Below are positions 33,813 through 41,668 of a stretch of 64,000 nucleotides of DNA, one piece after another. Location of the stretch: the NCBI GenBank assembly GCA_964642315.1, contig CAZXOG010000004.1, positions 66,542 to 130,541 on the forward strand, given 5' to 3'. The DNA comes from JAGVDM01 sp964642315. Lineage in GTDB: Bacteria; Patescibacteriota; Gracilibacteria; Peribacterales; Peribacteraceae. Both the position numbers and the translations under genes were made by a program. The notes below the pieces were generated by a model. It saw only the letters and a program-made list of their open reading frames with translations. It ran no database searches and was not told the DNA's origin. The number at the start of each line of letters is the position of its first letter. Within the stretch, counting starts at the first letter, position 1.

Positions 33813-33884
33813 ATGATCGTGAAAATGGTGGAGCAGAACCAACAAACTCCTGCATGTTTTTTCTGTGAACAGTCGCAGGCATGA
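33813..33884 (+). CDS. Possible 23-residue small protein with CxxC
   Basis: ATG at 33813 is preceded by AAAGGAG at ideal spacing, the best Shine-Dalgarno in this part of the window. The peptide begins MIVKMVEQNQQTP and ends ACFFCEQSQA, with a CFFC pair that could bind metal. The stop TGA overlaps another ATG (ATGA at 33881). It lies in the gap of about 175 bp between tRNA-Arg and the next gene. Without homologues the coding status is uncertain. Confidence 0.3.
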   Translation: MIVKMVEQNQQTPACFFCEQSQA

Positions 33885-33905
33885 CAACTCCGCTTCCCTT
33901 GTCGC

Positions 33906-34361
33906 ATGCCGGCGCGAAGAGAAGATGCGGACATGGCAGATGCTCTTTTGGATGAACTGGATGTGTCGCGGGTACCGGCATCGGAACAGGACACAGTGAT
34001 CATGAACGCGGAAGACCTCCTCCCGGATCAGCAGGAGCCGGATTCTTCCGTCGTGCCAAATCCGGAAGTCCGCCGCATCGTGGAATTCCTCCAGGGCGGC
34101 AAATGGGGGCTTGGAGTAGAGGGTATTCAGTGGGCGTATACGTCTGGGATGAACGGGGATGGCGGTATGGCGGAGGGGAAGGGTGCGGAGGGTCTTTCTG
34201 TGAAGCTTTCCGTGGAACATGGGGGGCAGCTGCGTCTTGATATCAAGGGAATCCGCCAACGTTCCAGCTTTATCACGTACAGCCTTCTCCAGAGCCGCTC
34301 AGTGCAGCAGACAGAGGTGGAAGTGCTGCGGGCAATCCAGGAGTACCTGCATGGTTGGTGA
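33906..34361 (+). CDS. Conserved-looking hypothetical protein
   Basis: A 151-residue protein that I do not recognise. The first 50 residues are acidic and probably disordered (DADMADALLDELDVSRVP, then EDLLPDQQEPDSS). The rest has alternating strands and a C-terminal helix: EVRRIVEFLQGGKWGLGVEGI, LSVKLSVEHGGQLRLDIKGI and the ending TEVEVLRAIQEYLHGW. No membrane segment or signal peptide. ATG 33933 (MADALLDEL) is an alternative start. It stands between tRNA-Arg and the SLH protein gene on the same strand. Codon use looks like that of its neighbours. Confidence 0.5.
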   Translation: MPARREDADMADALLDELDVSRVPASEQDTVIMNAEDLLPDQQEPDSSVVPNPEVRRIVEFLQGGKWGLGVEGIQWAYTSGMNGDGGMAEGKGAEGLSVKLSVEHGGQLRLDIKGIRQRSSFITYSLLQSRSVQQTEVEVLRAIQEYLHGW

Positions 34362-34378
34362 GCCAGAAGTTTGATCTG

Positions 34379-34387
34379 TGTTACACT
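34379..34387 (+). promoter_or_regulatory. Extended -10 promoter of the SLH protein gene
   Basis: TGT followed by TACACT (34382-34387), 7 nt before the ATG at 34395. No convincing -35. Confidence 0.45.
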
Positions 34388-34394
34388 GCAACCC

Positions 34395-36050
34395 ATGCGA
34401 TTGCACGTATGGGTGGCCGCGGGTGGCGCACTTCTCATCCCTTCCGTCCTCGCGCTGGAGTACGGGAACTTGAGTCTGCTCTACACGGATGCGCCATTTC
34501 ACCCCGCGGAAGCGGCGGGGATTTCCGTGCTCACGGAACTCAAGGCAGTCGAGGGATACCCCGATGGGAGTTTCCATCCTGAACGCACGCTCAACAGGGC
34601 GGAATTCCTCAAGATCGTCCTCCTCAGCAGTCCCGGTCTGCGGGTTGCCTCGGCCGACGCGGAGAGCTGTTTCCCGGATGTATCCGCAGGCGATTGGTTC
34701 AGCCGGTACGTATGCCTTGCGAAGAAACGCGGCATCGTAAGCGGATATCCCGACGGATACTTCCGTCCCGCAAACTCCGTGAACTACGCCGAAGCACTCA
34801 AGATGCTTGCCGGGCTGTACGAATACGATATCTCTCCGACCTCGGAGGATTCGTGGTTCAGCCCATACGCGCGGGCTGCAATGGAGCGCAGGACGGCACT
34901 CCCCATGGATTTGTCCTATGCCCAGCCTCTCACGCGCGGGCAGATGGCGCGCCTTGCCGCCGCATTCCGCGCGGAGCACGAGGGAAGCCTTGCACAGTAT
35001 CGCACTGCCGAACTCGGAGAGTACGTGCGGTCGTCCAGTTCTTCCTCCGCCGCATCGCAGGAGAGTGCGGGGTCTTCCGCTGCGGGCATTGTCTCTTCCG
35101 CAACATCAAGCCATGCGCCACTTCCCGCAGTGGCATCGCATGCGCTCATGGTGGGGAGCTCCGGCACCTTGGTCGCGGAAGGCGTGTTCACTCCCTGGGC
35201 AGATGACGCAATCATTCGGATTGCGATCGTCAAACTGGATCGGGAGGTCAAATCGCTCGGGTCACTCCATCTGCTCACGAGTGACGGGGTGGAAATCGGT
35301 ACCCTGAACCTCGATATTTACGATACGGCGAACAAGACGTGGAAGGGGTATTACGAGAGTGCCGGCGCATATCGTTTGCCGAAGAGCACGCAAACGCGGC
35401 TCCTCATCGCTGCCGATCTCAAGAACGAGGAGCTCGGCGGCCGTTCCGGGGAATGGGTGGATATCAAAGAGATTTCCCTCGTCACGCAGAACATTGGTGA
35501 CGGGCTTTCCACCACACTCATCGCGCAGAACTACACGAGAATTCCACACATCACGGCGGTAGCGAAACTCTCGGAGATTCGGAATGTTCCGCCCGAATCG
35601 GATTGGCTTGCGACCGGATCCAATCGCCGTATCGCGAGTTTTGCATTCTCGGGGAGCACCGCGGGGTCCGCGGAACTCCATCTTGAACAGCTCGTGTTTG
35701 ATCTGGAGCGGTCATTTGGGGTGGAGCTTTCCGACTGGAAAATCCGCAAGGTTGGCACTGCAGGGGGCCACCAGTGTTACCAGGAGGGTGCGCAGCGCGT
35801 GAGTTGCTCCGGGATCGATGACTCCATCGGATTGCTGGAGGATGGCGCGGCGACCATCGAGCTCTTCGCAGACGTGGCGTTGGCGGAGCCATCCGATGAC
35901 CGCACGCTCCAGGTATTCCTCATCGATCCTGGGACGATTACCGAAGGAGGCGCCGTGTGGTGGTCCGATGGTGTCACACGGTTCACCTGGGTCGAACAGG
36001 AGCAGCCGATTGCCGCGGGGCAGCTCTGGCGGGTGCGGGAAAATTCATGA
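34395..36050 (+). CDS. Secreted S-layer-homology (SLH) domain protein
   Basis: A 551-residue exported protein. A signal peptide (MRLHVWVAAGGALLIPSVLA) is followed by SLH modules in the first 200 residues: ISVLTELKAVEGYPDGSFHPERTLNRAEFLKI and a second with CLAKKRGIVSGYPDGYFRPANSVNYAEALK (both given in part). A third, weaker unit ends LPMDLSYAQPLTRGQMARL. SLH domains bind pyruvylated wall polymer. A Ser/Ala-rich linker (about 215-245) leads to a C-terminal 300-residue beta-rich region of unknown family, possibly an adhesive or shell domain. It precedes the convergent pyrF by 3 bp. Confidence 0.85.
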   Translation: MRLHVWVAAGGALLIPSVLALEYGNLSLLYTDAPFHPAEAAGISVLTELKAVEGYPDGSFHPERTLNRAEFLKIVLLSSPGLRVASADAESCFPDVSAGDWFSRYVCLAKKRGIVSGYPDGYFRPANSVNYAEALKMLAGLYEYDISPTSEDSWFSPYARAAMERRTALPMDLSYAQPLTRGQMARLAAAFRAEHEGSLAQYRTAELGEYVRSSSSSSAASQESAGSSAAGIVSSATSSHAPLPAVASHALMVGSSGTLVAEGVFTPWADDAIIRIAIVKLDREVKSLGSLHLLTSDGVEIGTLNLDIYDTANKTWKGYYESAGAYRLPKSTQTRLLIAADLKNEELGGRSGEWVDIKEISLVTQNIGDGLSTTLIAQNYTRIPHITAVAKLSEIRNVPPESDWLATGSNRRIASFAFSGSTAGSAELHLEQLVFDLERSFGVELSDWKIRKVGTAGGHQCYQEGAQRVSCSGIDDSIGLLEDGAATIELFADVALAEPSDDRTLQVFLIDPGTITEGGAVWWSDGVTRFTWVEQEQPIAAGQLWRVRENS

Positions 36051-36053
36051 CCG

Positions 36054-36908
36054 TCAGGCGATATCTTTTCCCAACGCATCGCGGATTTCTGCCGCCATCT
36101 TTTCCGCAGATTTCCGCGCCGCTGCCTGCCAGTCCTCGCCAGACGAGGCATAGAGCACGCTCCGCGAGGCATTCACGATAGCCCCGGTTCCATCGGGGAT
36201 GAACCCGTTCTTCACGTCATTTGCGGTTCCACCTTGTGCGCCGTATCCGGGGATGAGGAACGGGCAGTGTGGCATGAGCGTTCGCAGGTACTTGAGTTCT
36301 TCCGGATACGTTGCCCCAACCACGGCGCCGACGAAGGAGAGAGAACTTTCCTTGCCCAAATGATGCATGGCCCAGCTCTCCACAAGCTGTGCGAGGTGCT
36401 CGTGCACCACCTCGTCGCCCGTCGGGAGATCCTGCAATTCTCCGGAACTCGGGTTGCTCGTTTTCACGAGAATGAAGATCCCCCTCCCGTTCTTCTCGCA
36501 CCGAGTGATGAATGGCAAAACGCTGTCTGATCCCAAGTATGGGCAAACCGTGAGGGCATCAATCGGCGAATTCTCGCCAAGGTACGCGTCTGCGTATGCC
36601 TCACACGTGCTCCCGATATCATTGCGTTTGCCATCCGCAATCACGAGGAGCCCCTGCGCCTTGGCATAGTCACACACTTCCCAGAACACTCTCATCCCCT
36701 CCCAGCCGAGCACCTCGAAGAATGCGAGTTGCGGCTTGACGCAGGAGGCGATGTCCTTGCAGGAATCCACGATCCCTTTGCAGAACTGCAAAACTCCTGC
36801 AGCATCACGTCCCACTCCCTTCGGGAGCTTGAGGATCTGCGGGTCCAGCCCCACACACACGGGGGAAGTCTCTGCTATCCGTTTTGTGAGGGCATCGGCG
36901 AAGTGCAT
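36054..36908 (-). CDS. pyrF: Orotidine 5'-phosphate decarboxylase (subfamily 2)
   Basis: Last step of de novo UMP synthesis. The 284-residue TIM-barrel protein belongs to the longer actinobacterial-type subfamily: VCVGLDPQILKLP, the catalytic array VIADGKRNDIGST (D-K-x-x-D), ALTVCPYLGSDSV, FILVKTSNPSSGELQ and FLIPGYGAQGGTAND. The start is set at ATG 36908, 7 nt after TACCAT (36921-36916); the ATG at 36917 overlaps that -10 box. No other pyrimidine gene is in the window. Confidence 0.95.
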   Translation of the reverse strand: MHFADALTKRIAETSPVCVGLDPQILKLPKGVGRDAAGVLQFCKGIVDSCKDIASCVKPQLAFFEVLGWEGMRVFWEVCDYAKAQGLLVIADGKRNDIGSTCEAYADAYLGENSPIDALTVCPYLGSDSVLPFITRCEKNGRGIFILVKTSNPSSGELQDLPTGDEVVHEHLAQLVESWAMHHLGKESSLSFVGAVVGATYPEELKYLRTLMPHCPFLIPGYGAQGGTANDVKNGFIPDGTGAIVNASRSVLYASSGEDWQAAARKSAEKMAAEIRDALGKDIA

Positions 36909-36937
36909 CAGGCGCATGGTAGCGCCGCAAGGCTGCC

Positions 36938-38440
36938 CTATCCATCAATATTCTGCCGGTACTGCAACGCCTCGGCGACATGCGGAGTCTCAATTGTGGC
37001 ACTGCCCGCAAGATCCGCGATGGTCCGCGCCACTTTGATCGTGCGGTGGTAAGCGCGTGCGGAGAGGCCGAGCCGCTGCACGGCTGTTTTGAGCAGCAGT
37101 TGTGAGGATTCTGTGAGCGGGCAGAGCCGGTCGATTTCCTTTACCCCCATTTCCTTGTTCGTGGAGATGACAAGGTCCCGAAAGCGCGTCTTCTGGCGTT
37201 CGCGTGCCGCAATGACGCGGCCAAGAATCACCGCGCTCGATTCTTCCCCTTCTGCCGGGCCGCGCTGCAAATCCTCCACAGGCACCGGCTGCACGTCGAT
37301 CGTGAGATCGATGCGGTCGAGGAGCGGCGCCGAGATGCGCCGCCGGATCCGCTGGGCGCTCGCAACGCTGTACTTTGCCGGATTCATCGCTGCAACCATG
37401 ATGAAGTCGGCGGGGAATGTCACCGATCCCTGCGCCCGCGTGATCGTGATGGTGCGGTCTTCCAGCGGCTGTCGCAGCACCTCGAGTACTTGTGGCGGAA
37501 ATTCCGCGAGTTCATCCAAAAAGAGCACGCCGCGGTGTGCGAGGCTGATTTCCCCGGGCCCGGGTATCTGTCCGCCCCCCACGATGCTCACGCCGCTTGC
37601 CGTGTGGTGCACGAGGCGGAACGGACGCGTGCGGATGAGCGGTGATGATTCCGGCAGGAGGTTGGCGACGGAGTAGATTTGCGTTACTTCGATGGATTCT
37701 TCGTTTGAGAGCGGCGGGAGGATGCCGCGGAATGCACGCGCGAGAAGTGTTTTGCCAGCCCCAGGCGCACCGGAGAGCAGCACGTTGTGTCCGCCCGCTG
37801 CGGCGATTTCCAGCGCACGCTTGGCATGGTGCTGGCCGCGGACGTCGGCGAAGTCTATGAGGTTCTCTTCCGCTATCCTGCCAGGACTGCTCGCAGGCGG
37901 GGCAATCGGCGGAGCCGCCTGTTCCCCGCGGAGAATTGCTACCAGCTCCGTGAACGTTTCCGGCGCGATGACCCGCACGCCAGGAATGAGCGCGGCTTCG
38001 GCACCGTTCACTGCGGGGACGACGAGGGTTTCGATGCCGTGCTTGCGGCAGGCGATGGCGGCGGAGAGCACGCCGGTCACGTGGCGCAGGCTCCCATCGA
38101 GGGCCAGTTCCCCTAGGAAAGCAGTGCGTGCGAGCGTGTCTTCCGGCAGCAGGACGTGCCCGTTCACCATCAGGATGCCGAGCGCCATTGCGAGGTCGTA
38201 CCGTGGGCCGCTCTTGCGCAGATCCGCCGGGGCCAGGTTCACCGTGATCACGCGCCCGGTGGGAATGCGGAATCCGCAGGAACGCAAAGCCATCCAGACA
38301 CGATGCTTACTTTCCTGTACTGCGGTATCCCCAAGCCCGACGATGAGCATCTTCGCCTCACCCGGGGCGCAGCCAACCTCTACGGTAATCCGCTCGCTCC
38401 GTACGCCGATATTCTGGAATGTCGTGAGTTTCGTGAGCAC
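36938..38440 (-). CDS. comM: ComM/YifB-family AAA+ ATPase (Mg-chelatase-like)
   Basis: Hexameric helicase helping branch migration during natural transformation. The 500-residue protein has the N-terminal ChlI/Lon-like domain (VGCAPGEAKMLIVGLGDTAVQESKHR, given in part), Walker A SGAPGAGKTLLARA, Walker B GVLFLDELAEFPP, and the C-terminal domain ending LSARAYHRTIKVARTIADL. The usual Cys-rich insertion after AAMNP (CPCGY...C.C) is missing; AAMNPAKYSVASAQRIRRR runs straight into SAPLLDRIDL. The GTG start at 38440 lies 6 nt after TACACT. With the pilus it suggests DNA-uptake competence. It is divergent from yraN, whose product is often co-conserved with ComM. Confidence 0.92.
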   Translation of the reverse strand: MLTKLTTFQNIGVRSERITVEVGCAPGEAKMLIVGLGDTAVQESKHRVWMALRSCGFRIPTGRVITVNLAPADLRKSGPRYDLAMALGILMVNGHVLLPEDTLARTAFLGELALDGSLRHVTGVLSAAIACRKHGIETLVVPAVNGAEAALIPGVRVIAPETFTELVAILRGEQAAPPIAPPASSPGRIAEENLIDFADVRGQHHAKRALEIAAAGGHNVLLSGAPGAGKTLLARAFRGILPPLSNEESIEVTQIYSVANLLPESSPLIRTRPFRLVHHTASGVSIVGGGQIPGPGEISLAHRGVLFLDELAEFPPQVLEVLRQPLEDRTITITRAQGSVTFPADFIMVAAMNPAKYSVASAQRIRRRISAPLLDRIDLTIDVQPVPVEDLQRGPAEGEESSAVILGRVIAARERQKTRFRDLVISTNKEMGVKEIDRLCPLTESSQLLLKTAVQRLGLSARAYHRTIKVARTIADLAGSATIETPHVAEALQYRQNIDG

Positions 38441-38446
38441 AGAGCG

Positions 38447-38474
38447 AGTGTACTATCGTACACCTTTCTGTCTA
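38447..38474 (-). promoter_or_regulatory. comM promoter with overlapping palindrome
   Basis: Minus strand: TAGACA (38474-38469), 16-bp spacer, TACACT (38452-38447), 6 nt before the GTG of comM. A perfect palindrome GTGTAC-TATC-GTACAC (38448-38463) overlaps the -10 and spacer, and GTCTAC/GTAGAC flank the -35. These are good operator candidates. Confidence 0.6.
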
Positions 38475-38519
38475 CATGAAAGGGTAGACGAACGTATACC
38501 TTCATTGAAGAATGCTCGC

Positions 38520-38879
38520 ATGGATCATCGTGTTCAGACTGGTGCGCGCGGGGAACAGATTGCCGCTTCGTATCTCCGGGACCGCGGGTACGCTTTGTAC
38601 GAGCGGAACGTTCGTCTCGGCAGATGCGAGATCGACATCGTCGCGTTCGATCCGCGCGACCGTACTGTCGTCTTCGTCGAAGTAAAGTCGCGTTCCTCAT
38701 TGTGCGACGCATTTCATCCGCTCCTCGGAATTACTCCGAAGAAGAAGCGCGCACTCCACATGGCGATGGATGCGTGGGTTGCGCGGCACGCCTTCGACGG
38801 AGGATATCGGCTCGACATTGTCTGCGTTGCAGGCGGAGGAGTTATAGAACACATTGAACAGGTGGAGGTAACGATCTGA
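38520..38879 (+). CDS. yraN: YraN-family (UPF0102) putative endonuclease
   Basis: A 119-residue protein of the restriction-endonuclease-like UPF0102 family, whose biochemical role is not settled. The signature is clear: GARGEQIAASYLRDRGYALYERN, then the nuclease core GRCEIDIVAFDPRDRTVVFVEVKSR with E, D and ExK in place, and a basic helix PKKKRALHMAMDAWV. Length is typical. It is divergent from comM over an 80-bp region with stacked inverted repeats and shares the region's control signals. The ATG at 38520 matches the family N-terminus. Confidence 0.93.
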   Translation: MDHRVQTGARGEQIAASYLRDRGYALYERNVRLGRCEIDIVAFDPRDRTVVFVEVKSRSSLCDAFHPLLGITPKKKRALHMAMDAWVARHAFDGGYRLDIVCVAGGGVIEHIEQVEVTI

Positions 38880-38897
38880 ATGCCGAAGCGGCAGTGT

Positions 38898-39557
38898 TCA
38901 TGGATACACAGGAAGATTCTTTGGGGAGAACGTTCCATGGGCGGAGTAACGGGCAATTGCACAAAGTTGTTTGTACACCGCCGGTATCATGCTCACGAGG
39001 AACTCGCCTTCCGCAAAGCATCCGCGCGCCTGCGAATCCCGGTCGAAATAATCGATGAAATTCACATGGATGCAGCCGGGCTTGAGGAGCGGCCGGTAGA
39101 GCGCGGCACAGGTCGGGGCGGCTGGAACGACATCGGCTGAGAGGTGCCCACAGTGGGCGGCGAGGCCAAGGATTCTGCCCCCCTGCGCTGCGTGTACGAG
39201 CAAGATGATCACATCGGCTTTCCGCATCGACGCGGGGGCGAGAAGGATGTACCGGCTGCGTGCAGGGTTGCATCCCACCGCGCTCAGGAACGCGCGCGCT
39301 GTGGCCGCATCCGGAAAGACGTGCTCTCGCCTCACGTATGTCCGGACAACCTCCCCGATGGGAATGGGGTAGTTACACGCGAAGTAACTGCCGGCGGAGA
39401 ATCGTTTCCGCCGGCAGTCAATCGCAATCTTCCTGCCATGCTTCGCAGCGTGCGCAAGAGCGGAGCTCACCTCATCTTCCGTGGTGGCATATCCGCGCGG
39501 GAGCACATCCACGAATCGCACTGCAATGGGGTGGTGACGAGTGAGCAGCTTCGTCAT
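38898..39557 (-). CDS. DUF169-like (COG2043-type) protein coupled to the radical SAM enzyme
   Basis: A 219-residue soluble protein. The pattern resembles DUF169: IAVRFVDVLP near the start, an early Cys pair (CRRKRFSAGSYFAC), YILLAPASMRKADVIILLV, then HCGHLSADVVPAAPTCAALYRPL and VNFIDYFDRDSQARGC with a closing VSMIP. Several conserved-looking Cys could bind a cofactor or cluster. I am only moderately sure of the family. The ATG (39557) overlaps the stop of the radical SAM gene as ATGA, so the two are translationally coupled and likely act on the same substrate. It converges on yraN. Confidence 0.6.
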   Translation of the reverse strand: MTKLLTRHHPIAVRFVDVLPRGYATTEDEVSSALAHAAKHGRKIAIDCRRKRFSAGSYFACNYPIPIGEVVRTYVRREHVFPDAATARAFLSAVGCNPARSRYILLAPASMRKADVIILLVHAAQGGRILGLAAHCGHLSADVVPAAPTCAALYRPLLKPGCIHVNFIDYFDRDSQARGCFAEGEFLVSMIPAVYKQLCAIARYSAHGTFSPKNLPVYP

Positions 39558-40744
39558 GGTTTCCGGGGGGACAGGGAACAACCAGCCGCGTGTTCGGCAG
39601 GGCACCCATCGCAGGTCTGTGGTGCCATAACAGTTGGATCATGCCGTATGTGTGACGGTATGCGATCACAGGCAGGCGAACTCGCGCGTGGGCAGCCGAA
39701 GCGCAGGAACGCTTCGCCTCGGCAACCGCCTTTGCAGACGTCGTAAAGTTCACAATCGCGACAGGGCCCGACGATGTACGCATCCTGGTTGCGGTACACG
39801 GCGAGCGTTTCGCTCTTGAGGATTTCCTCGAGAGATTGATCATTCAGGTTGCCATGATGCATGTGCTGCGCACAGCAGGAGTAGACCCCACCGTAGTCCC
39901 CCCTGCCGAAGTTCTTCACATGAACGCCGCTTATGGACATCGTGCAGGGATTCCCATACGCGGGAGGATGTACGTATTGCGCCGCTTTTTCAGGGAAGTG
40001 CTCTTCATCGAATGCGCGGAAACGCTCGAAGAGCTCGCGCACTTGCTCAGGCGTTACCGTCGTTGTGGCCTGGCTGCGGTCATTGCTGCGGCTGATCTCG
40101 ATGAACGGAACGACTCCCCGTTCACGGCAGTATGTGAAGAAACTAAACGCATGCGGGTACAAGGAATCCACGAGCGGCATTTCCAGAACGAGCGTCACGC
40201 CCTTCTGGCGCACGAGGTTGTCAATTGCGCGCTTGAGCAATGCCGCATAGCCCCGTTTGCCAGAGTAGGAATCGATGACCGCGTGCCCATCTACCCCGTC
40301 TTGCTGAGGAATATAGGCGTGTGTCACGACGACGGGTTTGGTCTCAGTAAGCTTTTCAGCCTCTACCTGTTCCGCGAAACGCATGCCGTTCGTGACCAGT
40401 ATCGGGGTCATGCCTTCCTCCCGGATGTGCCGCAGAATCTCCTGCACGTCAGGGTGCAGCGTCGGCTCTCCGCCGAGGAGCGCAACTTCCCGGAAGCCGG
40501 CGGCCTGTGCCTGCGACACATAGTCAATGGCGGCGGCGAGCGGTGTATCGCCCGGGTAGCTCGCACGCTCGCAAATGGCGGAGAGCCTGCCCGATTTCAT
40601 TGGCGTCTTGTAGCAGGCTTCGCAGTGCAGCTGGCACTTCTCTCCCGGCACGATTTCCATCCCGAAACACTGGTGGGGGGAATCGTGCTTCTCCCGGAAT
40701 GCGTTGGGGCTTGCCGATGATGGGTAGAAACCGGATTCAGTCAT
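39554..40744 (-). CDS. Radical SAM/SPASM-domain protein
   Basis: A 396-residue radical SAM enzyme. The [4Fe-4S] motif CxxxCxxC is C37-C41-C44 (CQLHCEAC), followed by LLGGEPTLHPDV and a TIM barrel. The C-terminal SPASM region holds GVYSCCAQHMHHGNLNDQSL, GPCRDCELYDVCKGGCRGEA and a further CDGC...C, enough ligands for auxiliary clusters. SPASM enzymes mature ribosomal peptides or proteins, for example PqqE, AlbA and anaerobic sulfatase activators. Upstream are a 19-residue ORF and a hairpin with a T-run; downstream is a coupled DUF169-like gene. The ATG at 40744 has no Shine-Dalgarno. The substrate is unknown. Confidence 0.9.
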   Translation of the reverse strand: MTESGFYPSSASPNAFREKHDSPHQCFGMEIVPGEKCQLHCEACYKTPMKSGRLSAICERASYPGDTPLAAAIDYVSQAQAAGFREVALLGGEPTLHPDVQEILRHIREEGMTPILVTNGMRFAEQVEAEKLTETKPVVVTHAYIPQQDGVDGHAVIDSYSGKRGYAALLKRAIDNLVRQKGVTLVLEMPLVDSLYPHAFSFFTYCRERGVVPFIEISRSNDRSQATTTVTPEQVRELFERFRAFDEEHFPEKAAQYVHPPAYGNPCTMSISGVHVKNFGRGDYGGVYSCCAQHMHHGNLNDQSLEEILKSETLAVYRNQDAYIVGPCRDCELYDVCKGGCRGEAFLRFGCPRASSPACDRIPSHIRHDPTVMAPQTCDGCPAEHAAGCSLSPRKP

Positions 40745-40764
40745 GCTCGTGCGTGGGAAGGATA

Positions 40765-40794
40765 TGAAAAAAGCCTCGCCGGACAGCGGGGCTT
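40765..40794 (-). terminator. Intrinsic terminator or attenuator before the radical SAM gene
   Basis: Minus strand: AAGCCCCGC (40794-40786), a short loop, GCGAGGCTT and a run of six T (ending near 40765), one G-T wobble in the stem. It lies between the tiny ORF and the radical SAM ATG (40744), so partial read-through would set the ratio of the two. Confidence 0.75.
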
Positions 40795-40819
40795 GCAGAA
40801 TGGAGTAGTCAGAAATGCA

Positions 40820-40879
40820 TCAGCGCCAGCTGTACAGCGGTGTCAACGCTGCCTGCCACCACCTGTAGGCCATAGCCAT
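40820..40879 (-). CDS. Candidate precursor or leader peptide MAMAYRWWQAALTPLYSWR
   Basis: A 19-residue ORF rich in aromatic residues (YRWW near the N-terminus, YSWR at the end; three Trp, two Tyr). It begins 28 nt after a predicted -10 and ends 25 nt before the terminator-like hairpin that precedes the radical SAM/SPASM gene. Two readings fit: a small RiPP precursor acted on by the SPASM enzyme, or a Trp-sensing leader peptide for attenuation. There is no Shine-Dalgarno. Coding status is unproven. Confidence 0.4.
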   Translation of the reverse strand: MAMAYRWWQAALTPLYSWR

Positions 40880-40907
40880 CGATGGGATGTACTTATGCAC
40901 CGGTACA

Positions 40908-40936
40908 AGAGTACATACGTGCTTTCACTGCGTCAA
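40908..40936 (-). promoter_or_regulatory. Promoter of the sORF/radical SAM locus
   Basis: Minus strand: TTGACG (40936-40931), 17-bp spacer, TACTCT (40913-40908). The transcript would start near 40901 and include the 19-residue ORF and the hairpin. Confidence 0.55.
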
Positions 40937-40969
40937 GAATTTTTCCGCACATAGCGCATCGCGCAGTGC

Positions 40970-41668
40970 TTAGTCCCCCATTACGACAATCAATCCGCCC
41001 GCCGAAAGCGGCACATGGAGCGGCCACCGCACAGGATCAAGATCCGCCTGTACACACCGCTCGAACACATCGCGCTTCTCTTTGCCTTTGAGCAGGAGGA
41101 TGCAACGTTTGCATGCCATGATGACAAGCGGGGATACCGTGACGCGGTCGCGCACCTCGAACTGATCGGTGTGCGTATGGAGCGCGAGGATTTCCTCGAA
41201 TGCTTCCTCCGGCACCGGAGGGAACAGCGAGGCGATGTGCCCGTCGTTCCCGAGGCCGAGTACCATCACATCCGGAGCGTGCCGCGAGAATATGCGTATG
41301 AGCGATTCTGCATACGAAGCGGCGCACGCGTCGGGCGGAAGCGCGGTATTCGGGAACGTGATGTGCTTCGCGGGAATCTGTGCATGTTTCAATAGGGTTT
41401 CGCGCACGAGCCTCGCGTTGCTCTCTTCGTGGCCAGGTGGTACCAACCGCTCATCCACAAGGAAGAGCCGCACGCTATCCCAGGGAATGTCCATGTCCTT
41501 CCCGAGCAGCATGTATGACGGCCCGGGCGTTGAGCCGCCGGAGAGGCCCAGGATGCACTCGCCGCGTTCCCTGATCGCCTCCGTTAGCCCCGCGGCGATC
41601 GTGCGTGCGGATTCCGCCGCAAAATCCCCGTTCTTCGCCTCGATGCACTGGTAACGAAGCTCACTCAT
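40970..41668 (-). CDS. pgl: 6-phosphogluconolactonase
   Basis: Second step of the oxidative pentose phosphate pathway. The 232-residue protein is of the DevB/SOL type in the NagB fold: LGLSGGSTPGPSYMLL, then RLFLVDERLVPPGHEESNARLVRE, and the catalytic-region signature VMVLGLGNDGHIASLFP. The ATG (41668) overlaps the stop of zwf (41665) as ATGA, so it is translationally coupled to the enzyme that makes its substrate. Its stop is followed by the region carrying the promoter of the radical SAM locus. Confidence 0.95.
   Translation of the reverse strand: MSELRYQCIEAKNGDFAAESARTIAAGLTEAIRERGECILGLSGGSTPGPSYMLLGKDMDIPWDSVRLFLVDERLVPPGHEESNARLVRETLLKHAQIPAKHITFPNTALPPDACAASYAESLIRIFSRHAPDVMVLGLGNDGHIASLFPPVPEEAFEEILALHTHTDQFEVRDRVTVSPLVIMACKRCILLLKGKEKRDVFERCVQADLDPVRWPLHVPLSAGGLIVVMGD

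Noticed and set aside
40893..40916. Seven-residue ORF (MYSCTGA) upstream of the aromatic sORF
   Set aside because: It overlaps the predicted -10 and would lie mostly upstream of the transcript start.
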